64,000 bases of DNA, from positions 1,240,001 to 1,304,000 of the forward strand of contig NZ_JAGFBU010000001.1 in NCBI RefSeq assembly GCF_017948675.1. Direction: 5' to 3'. Below are positions 1 to 7,493 of this stretch, piece by piece. The first letter of the stretch is position 1, and each line of letters opens with the position of its first letter. The stretch comes from Flavobacterium flabelliforme (lineage in GTDB: Bacteria > Bacteroidota > Bacteroidia > Flavobacteriales > Flavobacteriaceae). The notes under the pieces are model-generated. The model was not told where the DNA came from. It was given only the letters and a program-made list of their open reading frames with translations, and made no database searches. A program made the translations under genes and the position numbers.

Positions 1-370
1 CAACGATGTATTCTCCTTTTACAGGCTTTAGTGTTTTATCAAAATAGACTCTTGAAACTGATTTTAAAATCTCATGATTGGTGATCATCATATATCCTTC
101 TCCATTTGGATCTTTCATGAATCCAGCTCCGTCGGGTTGCGCGCCATAGACAAATGAAGGTGATTGCGATAAAACATCAGTACTACTGATCAGCGAATTA
201 ATTTTTAAGTTTTCAAAACCTTCTTTTGGTACTACTAGAGCAGGCATTGAAGACGTATTAAAATCTATTAATGAATTCGGTTTCTCTTCATTTGAGTCAT
301 TTTGACAACTTACAACTGATAAGCTGACTGCAGATAAAATTCCGAGTTGTTTCAGGTAATTAAATTTCAT
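1..370 (-). CDS. PhoX-like (DUF839) lipoprotein, N-terminal part; runs off the left edge
   Basis: Only the first 123 codons are in the window. The reading frame starts with ATG at 370 on the minus strand and stays open to base 1. Residues 1-22 form a lipoprotein signal ending in SVVSC, with Cys22 as the likely lipidated residue, so the protein is probably anchored in a membrane facing the periplasm or cell surface. After an acidic Asn/Glu-rich linker comes DGAGFMKDPNGEG followed by ITNHE; a DG...NHE pattern is typical of PhoX-type alkaline phosphatases and DUF839 beta-propeller proteins. The assignment rests on this short motif because the catalytic part lies outside the window. It could be another secreted beta-propeller protein. 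Confidence 0.55.
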   Translation of the reverse strand, partial: MKFNYLKQLGILSAVSLSVVSCQNDSNEEKPNSLIDFNTSSMPALVVPKEGFENLKINSLISSTDVLSQSPSFVYGAQPDGAGFMKDPNGEGYMMITNHEILKSVSRVYFDKTLKPVKGEYIV

Positions 371-573
371 GATTCTTTATTTAAATTATTTTTGACAAAG
401 AAACACGGAACAAATTGTAATGAGGTTAAAGTAGTTTAGGTAAATAATGACCATTTTGTTAAGAGTAAGTAATGGCAATGTTAGTACGTTAATTTTAAGT
501 AAAGAAAAGACAGTGAATAATAGAACTTAGTAGATAATGAGTTCAAAGGGAAATATTTTATTTGTCTTTTAGC

Positions 574-611
574 AAAAAAAAAAGACCATCTGTTTGAGAT
601 AGTCTTTTTTT
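574..611 (-). terminator. Rho-independent terminator of the NUMOD4/HNH gene, in the 371-675 gap
   Basis: An A run and GAC-C-ATC on the left pair with GAT-A-GTC and a T run on the right across a 7-base loop, with one C/A mismatch. T tracts on both sides let it work in either direction. It lies 65 bases past the stop of the NUMOD4/HNH gene. I see nothing else in the 371-675 gap; the upstream signals of the PhoX-like lipoprotein should be there but no clear TAnnTTTG box is visible. Confidence 0.7.
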
Positions 612-675
612 ATAATGATTTGAAAGCTTTTTGAATTTTCAAAAATTTCACAAAAATTATATGTCTTGGTTTGAT

Positions 676-1275
676 TTAGACTTTTACTTGGCTCCAATTT
701 TCACCAGTTTTAATTCTTCTAATTTGCATTTCACTTACACCAAACTGTTTGGCAATCATTTTTATTCTAGTCGTTTGATTGGGTTTTGCCAAAAGTTTTT
801 TTATCAGCATCACTTTTGTAACAGTCAATTTTTTTCCGTCCGACTGTAAATTATGTTCTATCAGATTTATTTGTGCTTGTTTTACAAAAGGGCTTTTTCT
901 TCTATGTTCTTCCATTTCTTCTTTGGTTGCCCATTTTAGATTTCTGTAGTCGTCGTTATCGCGTTTTCTGTCTAAGTGTAAAACGTAAGTTTGATCTTCG
1001 GATGTTTTAGGAATGAAATATTCTGCTACAAGTTTATAAATAAATTTGTGTTTGTTTTTAATTTTTTCTTCGCCGTAAATTTTATACCTAAACATTCTAT
1101 AGCCGTCGGTAATACTTCCTTTTAATTCTCTTCCTATTTTTATATTGTCAACAAAACTAATTAATCGTCCTTTGTTTGACACTGCATAACGTAATTTGAG
1201 TTTATCCTCGATTTCTATTTCTTTGAACTCTTCGTTTGGGTAAACGATTATCTTTTTCATTTCTTCAAGTTTCAT
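676..1275 (-). CDS. Free-standing NUMOD4/HNH-type protein with a C-terminal helix-turn-helix
   Basis: A 199-residue protein. Residues about 28-42 (RYAVSNKGRLISF) match the NUMOD4 motif found beside HNH homing endonucleases. Residues about 76-117 read as an HNH_3-like segment: KLVAEYFIP, then VLHLDRKRDNDD and NLKWAT, the usual LVA...FIP / HxD / NLxW order. The usual second histidine environment is weak, so nuclease activity is uncertain. Residues about 165-195 (IAKQFGVSEMQIRRIKTG) look like a helix-turn-helix. It is not inside an intron or intein and stands alone between a lipoprotein gene and tRNA-Asn. It could be a resident homing nuclease or a domesticated DNA-binding regulator. ATG at 1275 or 1260 (sixth codon) are both possible starts. 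Confidence 0.7.
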   Translation of the reverse strand: MKLEEMKKIIVYPNEEFKEIEIEDKLKLRYAVSNKGRLISFVDNIKIGRELKGSITDGYRMFRYKIYGEEKIKNKHKFIYKLVAEYFIPKTSEDQTYVLHLDRKRDNDDYRNLKWATKEEMEEHRRKSPFVKQAQINLIEHNLQSDGKKLTVTKVMLIKKLLAKPNQTTRIKMIAKQFGVSEMQIRRIKTGENWSQVKV

Positions 1276-1627
1276 AATAAGTCTATTATAAATTTAAATT
1301 TTTCTTTGTTATTCAGGAGTTCCGTCAAAAGCCGGATATAATTTAAGTACAATTATAAAATTAAACGCTAGATCTACTATTTTATGTATTATCTGCTGTA
1401 TTTATTATACTATGTAAAATAGTATTTCTAAATAATAATTTTTTAAAATGGAAAACGAGTTTAATTTTTGATGTAAATAAGATATACACTTTAGCAACTG
1501 ATTCAAATCTAATAAAAAAAGCTTGACATTTATAATGAATCACACTAAAAGCTACTGAATTGGGTGTTTCAAGCTAGTTTTGAACGATATTACTCGCATT
1601 AGAAAATAAGGGTATTCACTTTATTCC
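1276..1627. other. Gene-free, AT-rich spacer
   Basis: About 350 bases between the NUMOD4/HNH gene and the tRNA terminator. Both strands are full of stops and no convincing start, RNA gene or promoter is visible. An imperfect inverted repeat (ACTATTTTA ... TAAAATAGT, about 1376-1423) is the only structure I see. Confidence 0.5.
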
Positions 1628-1663
1628 AAAAAAAAAGACTTTACATTGCTGTAAAGTCTTTTT
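1628..1663 (-). terminator. Terminator after tRNA-Asn
   Basis: A perfect 13-bp stem (AAAAAGACTTTAC / GTAAAGTCTTTTT) with a 6-base loop starts 7 bases past the tRNA 3' end on the minus strand and is followed by a U tract in that direction. It ends the tRNA transcript. Confidence 0.88.
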
Positions 1664-1670
1664 GTAAAAG

Positions 1671-1744
1671 CTCCCTCTCTTGGGCTCGAACCAAGGACCC
1701 TCTGATTAACAGTCAGATGCTCTAACCAACTGAGCTAAGAAGGA
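1671..1744 (-). tRNA. tRNA-Asn (GTT anticodon)
   Basis: Read on the minus strand, the 74 bases fold as a full cloverleaf. The acceptor stem is TCCTTCT/AGAGGGA with one G-U pair. The D arm contains AGCTCAGTTGGTTAGAGC, and the anticodon loop CTGTTAA carries GTT. The T arm is CTTGG-TTCGAGC-CCAAG, and the discriminator base is G. CCA is not encoded. It has its own promoter just upstream and a terminator just downstream, so it is a single-gene transcription unit. Confidence 0.97.
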
Positions 1745-1789
1745 AACTGAGCAGTAAAAATCAACTTGCGTTACATCTTTAAAGCGGTG

Positions 1790-1820
1790 CAAAGATAGGC
1801 TATCATTTGGTTTGTGCAAA
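1790..1820 (-). promoter_or_regulatory. Bacteroidota-type promoter for tRNA-Asn
   Basis: On the minus strand TTTG (1817-1820) is followed after 19 bases by TATCTTTG (1790-1797), an exact fit to the Bacteroidota consensus TTTG-N19-TAnnTTTG. Transcription should start near 1783, about 40 bases before the mature tRNA 5' end at 1744. Confidence 0.8.
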
Positions 1821-1847
1821 TAAAAAACCAACTTTTTTTTATTTTTT

Positions 1848-3191
1848 TTATCTGCCGACGATTGCTTTATAAATATCGTTTCCGTTTGCGAATAGTAATA
1901 GAGTTATAAGTAAAACAAAACCAACTAATTGCGCATTCTCTAAGAATTTGTCACTCGGTTTTTTACCGCTAACAATTTCGTATAATAAAAACATAACATG
2001 ACCACCATCTAGGGCCGGAATAGGTAATAAGTTCATTACACCAAGCATTATTGATAATAAAGCGGTGATATTCCAGAACGTTTCCCAGCTCCAAGTATTA
2101 GGAAAAATATCAAATATGGCTTTAAAACCACCTACTTGTTTGTATGCACCGGTACTTGGACTAAAAATCATTTTTAATTGTTTTCCGTAACCTACTAATT
2201 GATCTTTCCCTTTTGTAATTCCAACAGGAATTGCCTCTAAAAGACCAAATTCTTGTTTGCTAACTTTATAGTAACCTAGTTTTTCAAGATTACTCATACT
2301 TAATCCTCCAACACCAATTCCTAATTTACCATCATTAGATACAATAACAGGAACTTCAACTTCTTTTTGATCTCTTAATACAGTCGCTGGAATTGTTTTG
2401 TTTTTATTGCTCTCCAGTATTGCTTTTGCTTGATCATAATATTTTGCTTGTTGTCCGTTTAAGGTTAATACAACATCTTTTGGTTGTAAAGCGGTGTTTT
2501 TTGAATCTTCAGAAATGGCCGCTACCACAAATGGCATTCTGATGCTCATCAACGGACCTTTTTCATGTTTTGACAATTGATCTACAAAATCACTTGGTAT
2601 TTTTATAGTTTGTTCTACTCCATTTCTTTCTATTAAGACTTGTTTTGCCATAATAACTTTCATGGTGATGTCATTGTCAAATTTTGGTATTTTCACGCCA
2701 TCAGCTGCCAAGATTTTATCGCCAGTTTTAAAACCAATATTCATCATAGCTTTATTTTCAATCAACAAGCCATCTTTCATATCCGAAGTAGCGATATAAG
2801 TATCGCCATAAGCAAATGCCATTCCGATATAAATGATGAATGCTAAAATAAAGTTTACCGTAACTCCACCTAACATAATTATCAAACGTTGCCAAGCTGG
2901 TTTAGAGCGAAATTCCCAAGGTTGAGGTGGCAATGCCATTTGCTCCTTGTCCATACTTTCGTCTATCATTCCAGATATTTTTACATAACCACCAAGAGGC
3001 AACCAACCGATTCCGTATTCGGTTTCGCCAATTTTCTTTTTTAGAAGGGAATATTTAACATCAAAAAACAAGTAAAATTTTTCGACTCTGGTTTTGAATA
3101 ATTTTGCAGGAATGAAGTGTCCTAATTCGTGAAGTATAATCAGTAATGATAAGCTCAATAAAAATTGAGAAAGCTTTATAAATATGTCCAT
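1848..3191 (-). CDS. rseP: RseP-type site-2 zinc metalloprotease (RIP)
   Basis: A 447-residue polytopic inner-membrane protease of the M50 family. It cleaves transmembrane anchors such as anti-sigma factors and residual signal peptides within the membrane. The zinc motif HELGH is at residues 21-25 in the first membrane helix. The second active-site motif LDGGH is at 394-398 (Asp395 expected as ligand) in a late helix. PDZ-like sequence lies between them (around GDKILAADG and QPKDVVLTLNG). Length and order match the family. In Bacteroidota this gene encodes a cell-envelope stress and membrane quality-control enzyme. It is transcribed alone, from a candidate promoter at 3220-3253. Confidence 0.95.
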   Translation of the reverse strand: MDIFIKLSQFLLSLSLLIILHELGHFIPAKLFKTRVEKFYLFFDVKYSLLKKKIGETEYGIGWLPLGGYVKISGMIDESMDKEQMALPPQPWEFRSKPAWQRLIIMLGGVTVNFILAFIIYIGMAFAYGDTYIATSDMKDGLLIENKAMMNIGFKTGDKILAADGVKIPKFDNDITMKVIMAKQVLIERNGVEQTIKIPSDFVDQLSKHEKGPLMSIRMPFVVAAISEDSKNTALQPKDVVLTLNGQQAKYYDQAKAILESNKNKTIPATVLRDQKEVEVPVIVSNDGKLGIGVGGLSMSNLEKLGYYKVSKQEFGLLEAIPVGITKGKDQLVGYGKQLKMIFSPSTGAYKQVGGFKAIFDIFPNTWSWETFWNITALLSIMLGVMNLLPIPALDGGHVMFLLYEIVSGKKPSDKFLENAQLVGFVLLITLLLFANGNDIYKAIVGR

Positions 3192-3219
3192 TTTTTAATT
3201 TTAGTTCTTTTTTAACTCA

Positions 3220-3253
3220 CAAAAGTAAGGTTTTCTATTTGTTTAATTTACAA
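3220..3253 (-). promoter_or_regulatory. Candidate promoter of rseP
   Basis: On the minus strand TTG (3251-3253) is followed after 23 bases by TACTTTTG (3220-3227), matching TAnnTTTG. The spacer is at the long end of the accepted range. Transcription would start about 20 bases upstream of the rseP ATG. Confidence 0.5.
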
Positions 3254-3380
3254 TAATTATTCCATAACGTTTTAAAACTTTGTTAATTATTATAAAATGA
3301 ATATAGTGTTTCAGGGTAGTCGCGTAACTTTACTTTTCTAAACAAATTTTTCGTCTTAACTTCATTTTAAAAACATCATG

Positions 3381-4448
3381 ATGTCCTCAAAATTATTTTC
3401 TCCTCTTTCGATAAAAAGTATCACACTCAAAAATAGAATCGCCATTTCTCCGATGTGCCAATATTCAGCAACTGATGGTTTTGCCAATGATTGGCATTTG
3501 GTTCATTTAGGCAGTCGTGCCAGTGGTGGTGCAGGCTTAATCATTCAAGAAGCCACTTCTATTTCTCCAGAAGGTAGAATTTCACCTGAAGATTTAGGGC
3601 TTTGGAAAAACGAACAAATTGAAAAACTAAAACAAATCACCCAATTTATTATAAGTCAGAATTCAGTTCCCGGAATTCAATTGGCACATGCCGGACGAAA
3701 AGCAAGTGCTGCTTCCCCATGGAACGGTGGTAGAAAAGTAGCTAATGATAATGGTGGTTGGGAAACCGTTGCGCCAAGTGCTATTGCTTACCATGACAAT
3801 GAAACAGCACCTATAGCATTGGATAAAAATGGAATTCAAAAAGTGATTTCAGATTTTAAATCAGCGACTAAAAGAGCTCTTGAAGCAGGTTATCAAGTAC
3901 TCGAAATTCATGGAGCTCACGGTTATTTGTTACATCAGTTTATGTCGCCTTTATCTAATCTTCGCACCGATGAATATGGTGGAAGTTTTGAAAATAGAAT
4001 AAGATTAACCCTTGAAGTAGTTGCGGCAGTACAATCAGAATGGCCGGAAAACTTGCCTTTGTTCATTAGAATATCAGCAACAGATTGGGCTGAAGGCGGA
4101 TGGAATCTTGAAGAATCAATTCAGCTTTCTAAAATATTAAAAGAAAAAGGTGTCGATTTAATTGACGTTTCTTCAGGAGGAGCAGTTTCACACCAACAAA
4201 TCAAATTGTGTGCAGGTTACCAAGTTCCTTTTGCCGAAAGTATAAAAAAGGAATCTGGAATATTAACAGGAGCAGTAGGTTTAATTACCGATGCTACTCA
4301 AGCAGAGGAAATCGTGGCTTCTGGAAAAGCAGATTTAGTTTTGTTTGCTAGAGAATCGCTTAGAAATCCTAATTTAGGATTGACATTCGCTGATGATTTA
4401 GAGGCTGATGTGCAATGGCCAAAACAATACGAAAGAGCTAAAATATAA
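3381..4448 (+). CDS. Old yellow enzyme family ene-reductase (YqjM-like, FMN-dependent)
   Basis: About 355 residues forming one TIM barrel of the NADH:flavin oxidoreductase / OYE family, which reduces activated C=C bonds using FMN and NAD(P)H. The YqjM-class signature SPMCQYSA is present. If the second of two adjacent ATGs (3381) is the start, the redox-tuning Cys and Tyr fall at residues 26 and 28 as in Bacillus YqjM, which is why I prefer it over 3378. HAGRKAS and HGAHGYLLHQF (substrate and FMN binding) and the family motif DEYGGSFENR are intact. It is a cytoplasmic stand-alone gene facing downstream of divergent rseP. The physiological substrate is unknown. Confidence 0.93.
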   Translation: MSSKLFSPLSIKSITLKNRIAISPMCQYSATDGFANDWHLVHLGSRASGGAGLIIQEATSISPEGRISPEDLGLWKNEQIEKLKQITQFIISQNSVPGIQLAHAGRKASAASPWNGGRKVANDNGGWETVAPSAIAYHDNETAPIALDKNGIQKVISDFKSATKRALEAGYQVLEIHGAHGYLLHQFMSPLSNLRTDEYGGSFENRIRLTLEVVAAVQSEWPENLPLFIRISATDWAEGGWNLEESIQLSKILKEKGVDLIDVSSGGAVSHQQIKLCAGYQVPFAESIKKESGILTGAVGLITDATQAEEIVASGKADLVLFARESLRNPNLGLTFADDLEADVQWPKQYERAKI

Positions 4449-4459
4449 CTTGGCTACAT

Positions 4460-4520
4460 AAACACGAATTTCACGAATTTGCACTAATTAATTTAGTCCA
4501 AGCTTGTTAAATTCGTGTTT
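4460..4520. repeat. Inverted repeat after the OYE gene
   Basis: AAACACGAATTT (4460-4471) pairs perfectly with AAATTCGTGTTT (4509-4520). The left arm is followed by a second CACGAATTT. It lies just past the OYE stop and may act as a terminator or be a dispersed intergenic repeat. Words of this type recur between flavobacterial genes. Confidence 0.6.
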
Positions 4521-4554
4521 TACTTTTTTCAAATAAATATTCTACTATTTTATT

Positions 4555-5595
4555 ATGCAAAAAATAAAAACAGCCTTACTTTCTTACGGAATGTCTGGAA
4601 AAGTATTTCATGCTCCTTTTCTAAGTTTCCATGCTAGTTTTGAACTTATTGGTTCTTGGGAAAGAAGTAAAAAATTAATAAATCACGATTTTCCTGAAGT
4701 AAAAAGCTATGCTACAATAGAAGAACTTCTGGAAGATGATGTTGATTTAGTTGTCGTGAACACGCCCGTTGAAACGCATTACGAGTATGCTAAAAAAGTT
4801 TTACTCGCAGGCAAACACGCGATTGTCGAAAAAGCATTTACTACAACCGTTGCTCAAGCTCGGGAATTATCGGCTTTAGCCAAAGAAAAAGGACTGAAAT
4901 TAGCCGTTTTTCAAAATAGAAGATGGGATAGCGATTTTAAAACCGTACAGAAAATTATTTCTGATGAGGTTCTTGGCGAAATTGTAGAAGCTGAATTTCA
5001 TTTTGACAGATACAATCCGTCGCTGAGTCCGAAACGGCATAAAGAAACTGTTAATTCTGGATCGGGAATCTTGAAGGATTTGGGTCCTCATATTATAGAT
5101 CAAGCTTTGTGCTTGTTTGGTTTACCAAATTCCGTTTTTGCTGATATTCGTATTACTCGGGAACATTCCTTAGTAGATGATTATATTGATATTGTACTGT
5201 ATTATGCTACTTTTCGGGTCCGTTTAAAAGCAGGATTTTTTGTTCGAGAAGCAAATCCAGCGTATGTTATTCACGGAAAAAAGGGTTCATTCTTAAAACA
5301 TCGGGGCGATATTCAAGAAGACGAATTAAAATTAGGAAAAAAACCAAATCTAACTACTTGGGGAATTGAACCACTTGAAAAAGAAGGGTTATTACACACG
5401 GAGATCAATGGTGAAATTGTAAAAAAAAGTATCTCTACACTTCAAGGAAATTATTATACTTTTTTTGATGGTGTTTATAATTCGATCATAAATAATAGTT
5501 TAGAGCCAGTAACTGCAAAAGATGGCGTTCATGTAATGCAAATTATCGAAGCTTCAATTGAAAGTAGTTCTCAGAAAAAAGTGGTTGATTTATAG
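4555..5595 (+). CDS. Gfo/Idh/MocA family NAD(P)-dependent oxidoreductase
   Basis: A 346-residue cytoplasmic dehydrogenase. The N-terminal Rossmann half starts KIKTALLSYGMSGKVFHAPF, a variant glycine loop seen in this subfamily. It is followed by VVVNTPVETHYEYAKKVLLAGKHAIVEK, where EK supplies the Lys typical of the family. The C-terminal half (from about residue 130, RYNPS..., LKDLGPHIIDQAL) forms the alpha/beta substrate domain, and the GPHIIDQ histidine is the usual catalytic position. Members oxidise sugars, inositols or related polyols; the substrate cannot be told here. It stands alone between OYE and an MFS transporter on the same strand. Confidence 0.9.
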   Translation: MQKIKTALLSYGMSGKVFHAPFLSFHASFELIGSWERSKKLINHDFPEVKSYATIEELLEDDVDLVVVNTPVETHYEYAKKVLLAGKHAIVEKAFTTTVAQARELSALAKEKGLKLAVFQNRRWDSDFKTVQKIISDEVLGEIVEAEFHFDRYNPSLSPKRHKETVNSGSGILKDLGPHIIDQALCLFGLPNSVFADIRITREHSLVDDYIDIVLYYATFRVRLKAGFFVREANPAYVIHGKKGSFLKHRGDIQEDELKLGKKPNLTTWGIEPLEKEGLLHTEINGEIVKKSISTLQGNYYTFFDGVYNSIINNSLEPVTAKDGVHVMQIIEASIESSSQKKVVDL

Positions 5596-5637
5596 TGTTT
5601 TACACGAAATAAATTTTTGTCTATGACTATTATCGTG

Positions 5638-5656
5638 CAAGGTTTTCAAAACCTTG
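5638..5656. repeat. Short palindrome CAAGGTTTT-C-AAAACCTTG
   Basis: A 9-bp perfect inverted repeat with a single central base, 43 bases past the Gfo/Idh/MocA stop. It has no following T tract, so it is more likely a dispersed intergenic palindrome than a terminator. Confidence 0.5.
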
Positions 5657-5788
5657 TAGGTGTATTTAATCAAATATTATTTCTCCAGTTTTAAAGTTTT
5701 AAAAATCTTTAGTTATGCATTAATCAAGATCAAGCCTTTAATTTTATAAACAATAACGTTGTAAATTTTTTAGGCTCGTTAGTTTTCA

Positions 5789-5818
5789 TTGAATTGCCAA
5801 TTGCTTGTCGTATTTTTG
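5789..5818 (+). promoter_or_regulatory. Promoter of the MFS transporter gene
   Basis: TTG (5789-5791), a 19-base spacer, then TATTTTTG (5811-5818) exactly match the Bacteroidota promoter consensus. Predicted transcription start is near 5825, about 20 bases before the TTG start codon at 5846, which supports that start. Confidence 0.72.
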
Positions 5819-5845
5819 CCAATTAAAATTTAAAAAAAAATCAGT

Positions 5846-7057
5846 TTGATAGATTTAAACTTCTTAGAAAAGTCAAAAACAAAAGCAAAGTTCAAAAAGC
5901 AATATAGAGACATTAAGATTTCGTACTTAAACCGAATTCGTTGGGCAGTTTCTATGTTTTATTTTGGAATGGGTTTGTGCTTTGCTACTTGGGCGAGTAG
6001 AATTCCAGATATCAAAACAACTTTGCAACTCAGTGAAGGAGATTTAGGCACCATTTTATTTGCGCTTCCATTTGGACAATTAATAATTATGCCATTTTCT
6101 GGAAAATTAGTGAGTCGTTTTGGGAGTCATCGCATGTTAGTGTTTTCATTGTTATTTTACGTTTTTAGCTTAACAAATATAGGTTTGGCAAACAACGCTT
6201 GGCAATTATCAGCGGCATTATTCGTATTTGGGATTTTCGGGAATCTCTCTAATATTGCTGTAAACACTCAAGGTGTTTATACCGAAGTACTTTTCAAAAA
6301 AACTATTATGTCCTCTTTTCACGGTATGTGGAGCTTTGCAGGATTCATGGGTGCGTTAGTAGGATTAGTAATGCTTGCCTTCGATTTAACTCCATACATT
6401 CACTTTCTCATTGTGGGTGGAGTAGTATTTTTAATGATGGCTTTCAATTTTAAATTTTTAATAAAGGCTAAAGAAACCATCAAAGTCAAAAAGAAAAAAA
6501 TGTTTTCAAAACCAGATTCTGCTTTAATTTGGTTGGGAATAATTGGGTTTTGTAGCATGGCCAGCGAAGGAGTTATGTTTGACTGGAGTGGCGTTTATTT
6601 CAAAGATGTCGTCAAGGCGCCGGGACCATTAGTAATTTTAGGGTACATTTCATTTATGATTATGATGGCTGGAGGACGATTCCTTGGAGACAGCTTAATT
6701 CGTAAATTTGGAAGGAAGAATGTGCTAAAAATCAGCGGAATAATGATTTCAACTGGACTTTTTATAGCGGTGTTTTTTCCGTTTATCATTCCTGCAACTC
6801 TTGCCTTTATGTTAGTCGGACTCGGAGTTTCTACGATTGTGCCGACTGTTTATAGCCTTGCCGGTAAGAATCCAAATGTTTCTCCAAGTATTGCTTTAAC
6901 TACGGTTTCGAGCGTTAGTTTCCTAGGTTTTTTACTAGGACCACCTATTATTGGCTACATAGCTGAATTATCTAACCTGCGATTTTCATTCGCATTCATC
7001 GGTGTTTTTGGAGTTCTAATCGCATTTATGGTTTCTAAAATCGAAGCAATAGAATAA
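5846..7057 (+). CDS. MFS transporter, YbjJ-like
   Basis: A 403-residue inner-membrane permease with about 12 hydrophobic helices. The helix 1 to helix 2 region reads TWASRIPDIKTTLQLSEGDL then LPFGQL, and the loop after helix 2 has SRFGSHR, the MFS motif-A region. This resembles the YbjJ/fucose-permease branch. A charged central loop (KAKETIKVKKKKMF) separates the two six-helix halves. No in-frame ATG precedes helix 1, and a stop lies at 5831, so translation must begin at TTG 5846 or the first helix is lost. The transported solute is unknown. Confidence 0.85.
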   Translation: MIDLNFLEKSKTKAKFKKQYRDIKISYLNRIRWAVSMFYFGMGLCFATWASRIPDIKTTLQLSEGDLGTILFALPFGQLIIMPFSGKLVSRFGSHRMLVFSLLFYVFSLTNIGLANNAWQLSAALFVFGIFGNLSNIAVNTQGVYTEVLFKKTIMSSFHGMWSFAGFMGALVGLVMLAFDLTPYIHFLIVGGVVFLMMAFNFKFLIKAKETIKVKKKKMFSKPDSALIWLGIIGFCSMASEGVMFDWSGVYFKDVVKAPGPLVILGYISFMIMMAGGRFLGDSLIRKFGRKNVLKISGIMISTGLFIAVFFPFIIPATLAFMLVGLGVSTIVPTVYSLAGKNPNVSPSIALTTVSSVSFLGFLLGPPIIGYIAELSNLRFSFAFIGVFGVLIAFMVSKIEAIE

Positions 7058-7386
7058 TTTTATTGAACGAACATGATTCTATTTTAGAAAATCCATATTG
7101 TCTCGCTCCAAAACTATTGTGGGATTGTATTTCTTTTTGTTTTAAAATCAAATGTAAAAACATCATATTAGATATTTGTAAAAAATAATTTTATTGTAAA
7201 TCAATAAGTTATAGTTTTTATTATTATATTTAACCTTATTATTCTTTCAATTGAATCTATTAAGTGCTGAATTTAAATACCACATTTTTCAGCAATAGTA
7301 TATAGAAGGCTTTTGCCACTTTTCCAAATCACATTTTTAATTATTTAGTGTTGTTTTCTTTCAAAAAAAAATACCACTAAACTTTT
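7058..7386. other. Gene-free, AT-rich spacer
   Basis: About 330 bases of very AT-rich sequence upstream of the TonB-dependent receptor. I find no ORF with a plausible start, no RNA gene and no exact promoter match. Confidence 0.45.
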
Positions 7387-7425
7387 AGTTCAACCTGTAA
7401 TTTTATTTTATGGGTTGAACTTTTT
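7387..7425 (+). terminator. Hairpin with T tract in the receptor leader
   Basis: AGTTCAACC (7387-7395) pairs with GGTTGAACT (7413-7421), followed by TTTTT. It sits 70 bases upstream of the receptor ATG. It could terminate read-through from the MFS gene or act as an attenuator in the receptor leader; position alone does not decide. Confidence 0.5.
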
Positions 7426-7493
7426 GTTGCAAATATTGTAATCTTTTTTATTGGCATTTTTCTAAACGTACTCATTAATACCATTTTGATACT

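Noticed and set aside
1313..1345. Minus-strand peptide YPAFDGTPE followed by a stop, looking like a protein C-terminus
   Set aside because: The frame is closed by stops a few codons upstream and nothing around it matches a known gene; likely chance.
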